Source: Blautia_A ammoniilytica
GTDB lineage: Bacteria > Bacillota > Clostridia > Lachnospirales > Lachnospiraceae
Direction of reading: 5' to 3'
Assembly (NCBI RefSeq): GCF_025566965.1
Contig: NZ_JAOQJL010000001.1
Span: forward strand, 124,001 to 188,000
Length of the DNA stretch: 64,000 nt
Shown: positions 58,693 through 64,000 of the stretch, in pieces
Layout: each line of letters begins with the position of its first letter
How positions within the stretch are numbered: position 1 is the stretch's first letter
Notes under the pieces: model-generated
Seen by the model: the letters and a program-made list of their open reading frames with translations, nothing else
What the model was told of the DNA's origin: nothing
Database searches by the model: none
Translations under genes and position numbers: made by a program

Positions 58693-60549
58693 TTATTCTA
58701 ATTTCAGGCCGCAGATCCTGCAGTCCCGGGTTCCCACAACCATATAATCATTGTATATAGCTGGTGATGCTTCGATCGCTCCACTGGAAATTTCATTCTC
58801 ATCCAGAAGCTTTCCGGAATTTCCATCCAGAAGATAAGCCTTTCCACCACAACTGCAATAAAGCACCTTACCGGAACCATCGGAATTGTATACACATACA
58901 GGAGAAGACCAGGCATAATATGCTTTATGCTCCCACTTGACTTCACCGGTCTTTTTATCAAGACAAGCCAGTACACCATCATACTGAGCACCGGTTTTGG
59001 CTACGGTTACATAAATATAGTCAGACAGCTTCTTCTTTCCTAAAGCAATGGTTGACTGTACACCACCGGATACACCGTCATCAGAGTAACACTCATAGGA
59101 AGTTTTCCATATGATACGGCCGTTCTGTGCATCAATCTTCCAGATCGGTACTTCAGCAGAGCTGCTGCTTCTCCAGCCTAAACGGAAAGAAGTGCTTACA
59201 TAAAGGTACAAATGGTCATCTTCTATGGACAACACAGGAGTGGAGTTGGAGTCATCCAGTGTATCCTGAGCCCAGACAAGCTGAAGCGTATTCAGATCCA
59301 GACACATCAGATTGCCCCCATTGTCTGTGACAAAAAGATATCCGCCATATACAGCGGCACTGTCCTCCATGCCAAGCCAGTAGGACGCAACGCTGGTACG
59401 GTTCCCATAATAATGCCATTTTACTATATGATCCGGATTGATGGACAGAGTACCGGCTTCCTGGTCGTATTGTGTGTTCAGACGGATCAGATAAAGAATC
59501 CCGTTTTCGCCAGGATAGATCAGAGTATCTGTGTCTGCATCTACAAGCGGAGAAGAGTCAAAATAGCTTAATGCTCCCCGCAGGGAAAATGGATCGTTGT
59601 TCCCAAAGGTGTACATTACGGAACAATCAAGAAGGTTTACCACAAAGACGCGGGCTGTACCCTGATTGCTGTCATAACCGGCGCCAACATACAGAATCGG
59701 ATATCCTCTGGGATCAAGTGCGCCGGAACCTTTAAATGTGAAACCAAGATTCAAAGTGTCACGGGTCGCTTCTCCGGTTTCCAGATCCAGGAAATATACA
59801 TACCCATCCATGCAGGCATAGATGACTTCCACAAGATCATCCTTTTCTTTTGCCCAGTCATACATATTCATGACCTTTTTCACTTTCTTAGGCCATTTCA
59901 TTATCAACGGCTGTCCGGTCCAGCCACTGCCAGACCAGGTGGCACCATTATAAGTAATGGAACTGGTTTTGGCAGACCAAAGACTGGTAAGCTTGTTCTT
60001 CTTCATATCAGCAGTTCCATAAACAGGGTTATCGCGGAAATTATTACCCCGGAAGGTAACAATGCCATCTACATCTGTATATTCGCTGCCTTTTCCAAAA
60101 GAAATCTCCTGGTCCGGTTTATAGCTTAACGGATTGGTCAGTGTAGTCCCATCAATATTGATCTCTGTAGTCTGTATGTAATTGGAGGGTGCGGTAGACT
60201 CAGTGCAGTGGGGAGCAAAAGCTTCCGGCTGCAGCCCTTTGGGAGTATCCCCAGAGCTGTCCTTGCTATTTTTCTGAGCAGCTTTTGCAGATCTGGCTGA
60301 GGGATCCGATGCATGAACAAGGTTCAGACCATCTGGCTTATCCTGAAGCACAGCGGAAGCTGCAGAAGCAGGATTACTTTTCTGCCAAAGCCGAATGCCC
60401 ATTAAAACCATAACTGCCAGAACGATCAGAAGACCTTCCGTAAGCAGAAGGGATTTTGCAAATCTGCCGGAATGCCCGGATTGTTTTCTTTGGTTTTTAG
60501 CCTTGCTGTTTTTACCGTTGCCTGGAGAGACTTTTTTTTGTGTTTTCAT
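58693..60549 (-). CDS. membrane-anchored PQQ-like beta-propeller protein
   Basis: 618 aa. A basic cytoplasmic N-terminus (about 32 aa) is followed by one membrane helix (LLLTEGLLIVLAVMVLMGI), then a Ser/Ala-rich extracellular linker. Residues about 160-618 form a PQQ/YfgL-like propeller with blade motifs such as GYVYFLDLETGEATRDTL, GGNLMCLDLNTLQLVWAQD, AQNGRIIWKTSYECYSDDG, ACLDKKTGEVKWEHKAYYA and GKAYLLDGNSGKLLDENEI. Propellers of this type serve as scaffolds; no catalytic residues or PQQ-dehydrogenase signature are seen. AAAAGGAAAAAT precedes the ATG. Confidence 0.82.
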   Translation of the reverse strand: MKTQKKVSPGNGKNSKAKNQRKQSGHSGRFAKSLLLTEGLLIVLAVMVLMGIRLWQKSNPASAASAVLQDKPDGLNLVHASDPSARSAKAAQKNSKDSSGDTPKGLQPEAFAPHCTESTAPSNYIQTTEINIDGTTLTNPLSYKPDQEISFGKGSEYTDVDGIVTFRGNNFRDNPVYGTADMKKNKLTSLWSAKTSSITYNGATWSGSGWTGQPLIMKWPKKVKKVMNMYDWAKEKDDLVEVIYACMDGYVYFLDLETGEATRDTLNLGFTFKGSGALDPRGYPILYVGAGYDSNQGTARVFVVNLLDCSVMYTFGNNDPFSLRGALSYFDSSPLVDADTDTLIYPGENGILYLIRLNTQYDQEAGTLSINPDHIVKWHYYGNRTSVASYWLGMEDSAAVYGGYLFVTDNGGNLMCLDLNTLQLVWAQDTLDDSNSTPVLSIEDDHLYLYVSTSFRLGWRSSSSAEVPIWKIDAQNGRIIWKTSYECYSDDGVSGGVQSTIALGKKKLSDYIYVTVAKTGAQYDGVLACLDKKTGEVKWEHKAYYAWSSPVCVYNSDGSGKVLYCSCGGKAYLLDGNSGKLLDENEISSGAIEASPAIYNDYMVVGTRDCRICGLKLE

Positions 60550-60627
60550 TTTATATTTTTCCTTTTCCCTATAAATAACCTGATAAAATACATTATACCA
60601 TCAGGAAAAAGGAAGGGCAAGAACTGG

Positions 60628-61686
60628 TTAAAGTAGCAGGTCAATAATCTGCTGTATATTTTCTGAAGTCCCGGTGAAAAACCAGAAATCCAGATCCATA
60701 TATCCGTTACCGCTGTCTGGGTATCCGAAAGTAGTGCTGGTTGTTTCAAGTTCTGCGAAACCATCGTCTCTGGTATCGTTCATATAGATAAAAAGAGAAC
60801 AGCCGGTTTGTCCGGGGGTATCAGAAGGCTCCTTGATATACGGATCAGAAGGATTGTTGTAATAGTTTCGTATCAGCAGTGTCCATTGATTTTCGGAAAG
60901 CTTTAACAGATATCCCACCCTTCCATGAGTCTGATAAGCCTTAAAGCCTATTTTATGTTCTTCATGGGAATGAACCTTTACTTTGGCAAGCCCATTTTCA
61001 AAGGACAGTACATTTCCTGAAGAAGGGGCATAGTAGTCCACATAGTCCAGAGTTTTTCCGCGATAAGGGATAAGAAAGGTTCCGCCTGGACGTACCTGGA
61101 AAAGATTCCAGATTTCCAGAGGCATGGGAGCGTCTGGTGTAAAATCTTCCAGATAGATATGCTCCTGAAAACCACAATAGGAAACCTTTGTGACCAGATC
61201 GGAAAAAACGCAGGATGCCGAAAGAGGATTTGAGAGCGGACGGATCTGGCGGCGGATATGAAAACGCTTATGTTTCCAACTGGATTCATATAAATCTGCC
61301 TGGAGCAGAGAACTAAGTTCTATCAGCCCTGGTGCCTCACTGGAAATATGATAGTCTGCAGGGTCAATACCGGGTTGTACAGTATAAGATTCCTTAAAGT
61401 GTTCCCTGGATTTGGTGAAAAAAGGAAATTCCGGGGCAATCCAGATTCTGTCACCGCCCATATCCCAGTTTCCTGCATTGAAAAAGTCATCAAAAGAAGG
61501 ACTTTTAGGATATTTGCTGTTGATCCATGTAAGAGGAACTGAAGAATCCGAAATATATGGACCAAAGATGCGACAGCCATCCTCTTGGATCAGCATTTTG
61601 TGTCTGGAATCCAGGGAAAATTCACGAAATGTTTTACCACTTTTCTTCAAAAAATTTTTCAGTTGTTTGATTTCGATTTCACTCAT
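60628..61686 (-). CDS. uncharacterised protein (possibly DUF6786-like), co-regulated with the adjacent sugar importer
   Basis: 352 aa, cytoplasmic, no signal peptide or membrane segment. It appears all-beta with many aromatic residues: GGDRIWIAPEFPFF (about residues 76-89), HKRFHIRRQIRPL, LFQVRPGGTFLIPYRG, VGYLLKLSENQWTLLIRNYY. This resembles mutarotase-like beta-sandwich proteins such as DUF6786, but I cannot confirm the family. It is transcribed divergently from the RbsA/RbsC-like genes, and its -35 overlaps a copy of the palindrome present in their promoter. That implies a role in the same carbohydrate pathway, for example sugar epimerisation or recognition. Confidence 0.65.
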   Translation of the reverse strand: MSEIEIKQLKNFLKKSGKTFREFSLDSRHKMLIQEDGCRIFGPYISDSSVPLTWINSKYPKSPSFDDFFNAGNWDMGGDRIWIAPEFPFFTKSREHFKESYTVQPGIDPADYHISSEAPGLIELSSLLQADLYESSWKHKRFHIRRQIRPLSNPLSASCVFSDLVTKVSYCGFQEHIYLEDFTPDAPMPLEIWNLFQVRPGGTFLIPYRGKTLDYVDYYAPSSGNVLSFENGLAKVKVHSHEEHKIGFKAYQTHGRVGYLLKLSENQWTLLIRNYYNNPSDPYIKEPSDTPGQTGCSLFIYMNDTRDDGFAELETTSTTFGYPDSGNGYMDLDFWFFTGTSENIQQIIDLLL

Positions 61687-61737
61687 TGTAATCTTTCACC
61701 TCTCTATAACTGGCATAAGCTGTAGATACTATTGTTT

Positions 61738-61766
61738 ATTATAATTAATATAATTGGAAAAACCAA
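61738..61766 (-). promoter_or_regulatory. promoter of the uncharacterised sugar-linked gene
   Basis: Minus-strand TTGGTT (61761-61766), 17-bp spacer, perfect TATAAT (61738-61743). The -35 lies inside the palindrome ATTGGAAAAACCAAT (61753-61767). Confidence 0.7.
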
Positions 61767-61767
61767 T
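61753..61767. promoter_or_regulatory. palindromic operator, copy 1
   Basis: ATTGGAAAAACCAAT: 5-bp arms ATTGG/CCAAT around AAAAA, covering the -35 of the minus-strand promoter. It is identical to copy 2, 144 bp away. Confidence 0.65.
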
Positions 61768-61889
61768 CTATATATTGAATTATATATAAAAAATTGGAAA
61801 ATGCAAATAAAAATGCAAAAAACAATATAATTCTCCGATATTAACAAATAAAAAGATGCAATTTTATGCAAAAATATTGGAAAAGTATG

Positions 61890-61918
61890 TTGACGCATTG
61901 GAAAAACCAATATATAAT
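61890..61918 (+). promoter_or_regulatory. promoter of the RbsA/RbsC-like genes with operator copy 2 in its spacer
   Basis: TTGACG (61890-61895), 17-bp spacer, perfect TATAAT (61913-61918). The 15-bp palindrome ATTGGAAAAACCAAT (61897-61911) fills the spacer almost exactly, an ideal repressor position. Confidence 0.75.
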
Positions 61919-61969
61919 CAGACTCAAGAAATGAGGCAAGCAAAAACGAAAAATAATGGAGGAAGTAAT

Positions 61970-63457
61970 GTGGATGAACCTATTTTGAAAATGCAGGGAA
62001 TTGAAAAAAGGTTTCCAGGGGTTATAGCACTTCATAATGCTTCATTGAATGTACGGAAAGGTCAGATTATGGCTTTGCTGGGTGAAAATGGAGCCGGTAA
62101 AAGTACATTGATGAAGGTTTTGACAGGCGTTTATAAAAGGGATAGCGGAACCATTGTCTACAAAGGAAAACAGGTGGAATACCAGAATACCAGACAGGCC
62201 ATGAATGATGGAATCGCAATTATCCATCAGGAACTTACCTTGATTCCTAAGATGACTATTTATGAAAATATTTTTATGGGAAGCGAAAAGACTAAAGGCC
62301 TGGGAATTGCAGATAAAAAATACATGATACAGAAAAGCCGGGAACTGCTTCGTATATTGAATATGGATTTGAATCCGGAAAAAAGAATTGAAACATTGTC
62401 CATTGCCCAGCAACAGATGGTTGAAATCGCAAAAGTGCTTTTATATGATGCACAAGTGATTGTTATGGACGAACCTACAGATGTGCTTCCAGATGAAGAA
62501 GTGGATAGTTTATTCCGGGTACTTGAGGATCTGAAGAAAAGAGGCAAGGCTATTATTTATATTAGCCACCGTCTGAAAGAAATCTTCCAGATTTGTGACA
62601 TGGTAACAGTGATGAGGGATGGGGAATTTATTGGGGAGAAGTCGGTAAGTGAGATCACCAATGAGTCACTGGTAAGTATGATGGTAGGAAGAAAGCTGGA
62701 TGAACAGTTTCCACATGTGGAAGTACAAAAGGGGGAAGAAGTTCTGAAGGTGGAGCGGATTTCCAACGAATATGTGCATAACATTTCTCTTTCTGTACAT
62801 GCCGGGGAAATCGTAGGGATCGTAGGGCTGGTAGGAGCAGGCCGGACGGAGCTTGCAAAGACCATATACGGCTGTTATCCATATCAGGAAGGCCAGGTCT
62901 GTGTAAAGAACCGGAAAGTGCCGAAAGGCTCCATCAAGCAGGCAATTCATTCAGGGCTTTATTATATGACAGAAGACAGGAAAAGAGACGGCCTTGTGAT
63001 GCTTTTGGATGTACGGACAAATATGACATTGTCTTCCCTGAAAAAAATATCCAGGTGCTTTACTGTATTGAAAAAAACAGAGAAAGAAGCTGCTGAAGAT
63101 TTTAGGCAGAGAACTAGGGTAAAAACCCCATCCATTTTTCAACTTGTGAGAAATCTGTCAGGTGGAAACCAACAGAAAGTAATCCTTGCAAAGGCGCTGA
63201 TGACTGAGCCAGATGTACTGATCCTGGACGAACCTACAAGAGGGATTGACGTAGGAGCAAAAAAAGAAATATATAACCTGATCAATGAATTGAAAGAAAA
63301 GAATAAGGCAATTGTGATCATTTCTTCAGAGATGCCAGAAATCCTGGGAATGAGTGACCGGATCATTGTTATGAATGAAGGCTATATCAAGGGGGAATTA
63401 TCCAGGCAGGAAGCTTCTCAGGAAAAAATCATGCATATGATCCTGGATCAGGCATGA
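61970..63457 (+). CDS. rbsA: ribose-type ABC importer ATP-binding protein (RbsA-like, two NBDs)
   Basis: 495 aa from GTG 61970 (GGAGGA 7-12 nt upstream); the in-frame ATG at 61856 would include the promoter. NBD1 has Walker A GENGAGKSTLMKVL (about residues 37-50), signature-like LSIAQQQMVEIAKVL, and Walker B VIVMDEPTDVLPDEE. NBD2 has a degenerate P-loop GLVGAGRTELAK (about 285), signature LSGGNQQKVILAKAL and LILDEPTRGIDVGAKKEIY. The motif set, including GMSDRIIVMNEG at the end, is very close to E. coli RbsA as I recall it. The sugar is inferred; ribose, xylose or a related sugar are all possible. A permease gene follows after 15 nt. Confidence 0.88.
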   Translation: MDEPILKMQGIEKRFPGVIALHNASLNVRKGQIMALLGENGAGKSTLMKVLTGVYKRDSGTIVYKGKQVEYQNTRQAMNDGIAIIHQELTLIPKMTIYENIFMGSEKTKGLGIADKKYMIQKSRELLRILNMDLNPEKRIETLSIAQQQMVEIAKVLLYDAQVIVMDEPTDVLPDEEVDSLFRVLEDLKKRGKAIIYISHRLKEIFQICDMVTVMRDGEFIGEKSVSEITNESLVSMMVGRKLDEQFPHVEVQKGEEVLKVERISNEYVHNISLSVHAGEIVGIVGLVGAGRTELAKTIYGCYPYQEGQVCVKNRKVPKGSIKQAIHSGLYYMTEDRKRDGLVMLLDVRTNMTLSSLKKISRCFTVLKKTEKEAAEDFRQRTRVKTPSIFQLVRNLSGGNQQKVILAKALMTEPDVLILDEPTRGIDVGAKKEIYNLINELKEKNKAIVIISSEMPEILGMSDRIIVMNEGYIKGELSRQEASQEKIMHMILDQA

Positions 63458-63472
63458 GGAAAGGTGTGGAAA

Positions 63473-64000
63473 ATGAGTAAAAGTAAAAAAGAATATATCA
63501 AAATATTGGGAAGATACAGAATGTTTCTGATTCTGATTTTTGCAGCAGTGATTCTGGGAATCATAGAACCAAAGTTTTTAACGGTATCAAACTTTTCCAA
63601 TATTTTCAAACAGATCGCAACAAATGCCATTCTTGCAGCAGGAATGACCTTTGTAATCCTTACAGGAGGAATTGATATTTCAGTAGGAGCAACTCTGGCT
63701 TTTGTTGGGGCAGTAACCATAAACATGATTGGAAGCGGTGTGAATCTGGGAATTACCCTGATTACAGGACTGGCATTTGGAGCGGTGATAGGTGCTTTTA
63801 ATGGTATTTTCGTATCACAGATGCAGCTTCAGCCAATGATTGTTACATTGGCTACTCAGTCTATTTTTCGGGGACTTACCTATATCATTACAAAAGGCTC
63901 TCCCATTCCACTTGATCTTTCATCCAAAAGTGGGCTGGGATATAAATGGATTTATGGAGGTCTGATAGCAAATTCAATCCCATTTTCTTTTGTACTGGTA
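63473..64000 (+). CDS. rbsC: ribose-type ABC importer permease (RbsC-like), cut by the window end
   Basis: ATG 63473 is preceded by GGAAAGG. The first 176 codons are visible. The N-terminal part MSKSKKEYIKILGRYRMFLI leads to a first membrane helix and PKFLTVSNFSNIFKQIATNA. The family motif AAGMTFVILTGGIDISVG (about residues 54-71) is present, then GAFNGIFVSQMQLQPMIVTLA and FRGLTYIITKGSPI. Members have 8-10 transmembrane segments and about 310-330 aa, so the C-terminal half lies outside the window. Its periplasmic-type binding protein is also expected downstream. Confidence 0.9.
   Translation, partial: MSKSKKEYIKILGRYRMFLILIFAAVILGIIEPKFLTVSNFSNIFKQIATNAILAAGMTFVILTGGIDISVGATLAFVGAVTINMIGSGVNLGITLITGLAFGAVIGAFNGIFVSQMQLQPMIVTLATQSIFRGLTYIITKGSPIPLDLSSKSGLGYKWIYGGLIANSIPFSFVLV

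Noticed and set aside
61970..63457. DEPTDVLPDEE in the first NBD taken at first as a broken Walker B/D-loop
   Set aside because: E. coli RbsA carries a very similar DEPTDALTD-type sequence, so this is normal for the family.

Overview
The window looks like chromosomal sequence from a spore-forming gut Firmicute of the Lachnospiraceae type (Blautia/Ruminococcus-like). The grounds are moderate GC content, strong AGGAGG ribosome-binding sites, many TTG/GTG starts, sporulation genes (yabP, yabQ, a spoIIE-like gene, a cotS-family gene, a cwlD-type amidase) in a Bacillus/Clostridium order, a T-box leader, and sugar ABC transport with a YesMN-type two-component system. The genus is inferred from gene style and was not tested.

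Layout. 1-4.1 kb: housekeeping (tail of a probable gdpP, rplI, dnaB, a MerR-like regulator), a small ferredoxin, a DUF1858 redox protein and mecA. 4.2-13.5 kb: an 83-aa gene with an apparent ACG start, a 5 x 17-bp tandem repeat, a GH18-type cell-wall protein, a CwlD-like amidase, two tandem DUF2298-like giant membrane proteins, Sua5/TsaC and a dCMP deaminase. 13.5-25.5 kb: the most accessory part. It holds a GNAT gene remnant, a PEP-binding ATP-grasp protein behind a leader terminator, a MarR/MATE efflux pair, a decayed surface-protein gene, two secreted proteins, and a very large secreted protein behind a cobalamin-riboswitch-like leader. That large gene is interrupted by 348 undetermined bases. 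25.5-35.2 kb: T-box/proS, a secreted propeller-like protein, an Rpn-type PD-(D/E)XK protein, a DUF4430 lipoprotein, thiE-HAD-thiD, cca and a CotS-like kinase.

35.2-42.6 kb: the conserved block hup-rqcP-yabP-yabQ-divIC-spoIIE-tilS-hpt-ftsH. 42.8-47.3 kb: a GH13 alpha-glucan hydrolase, class II fructose-bisphosphate aldolase and an Eis-like acetyltransferase. 47.5-55.8 kb: a complete sugar uptake locus (binding protein, two permeases, YesN regulator, YesM kinase, second binding lipoprotein). 55.9-58.6 kb: a MATE pump, then a cation-diffusion facilitator behind a NiCo-riboswitch-like leader. 58.7-64 kb: a PQQ-type propeller protein, then an uncharacterised gene divergent from an RbsA/RbsC-like ABC importer. 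The two divergent promoters share an identical 15-bp palindrome. The window ends inside the permease.

Several genes are preceded by cis-acting RNA leaders that can be read in the sequence: the cobalamin-like leader, the proline T-box, the NiCo-like leader, and an unidentified short leader terminator before the PEP-binding gene. No rRNA gene, tRNA gene, CRISPR array, complete insertion sequence or prophage was seen.
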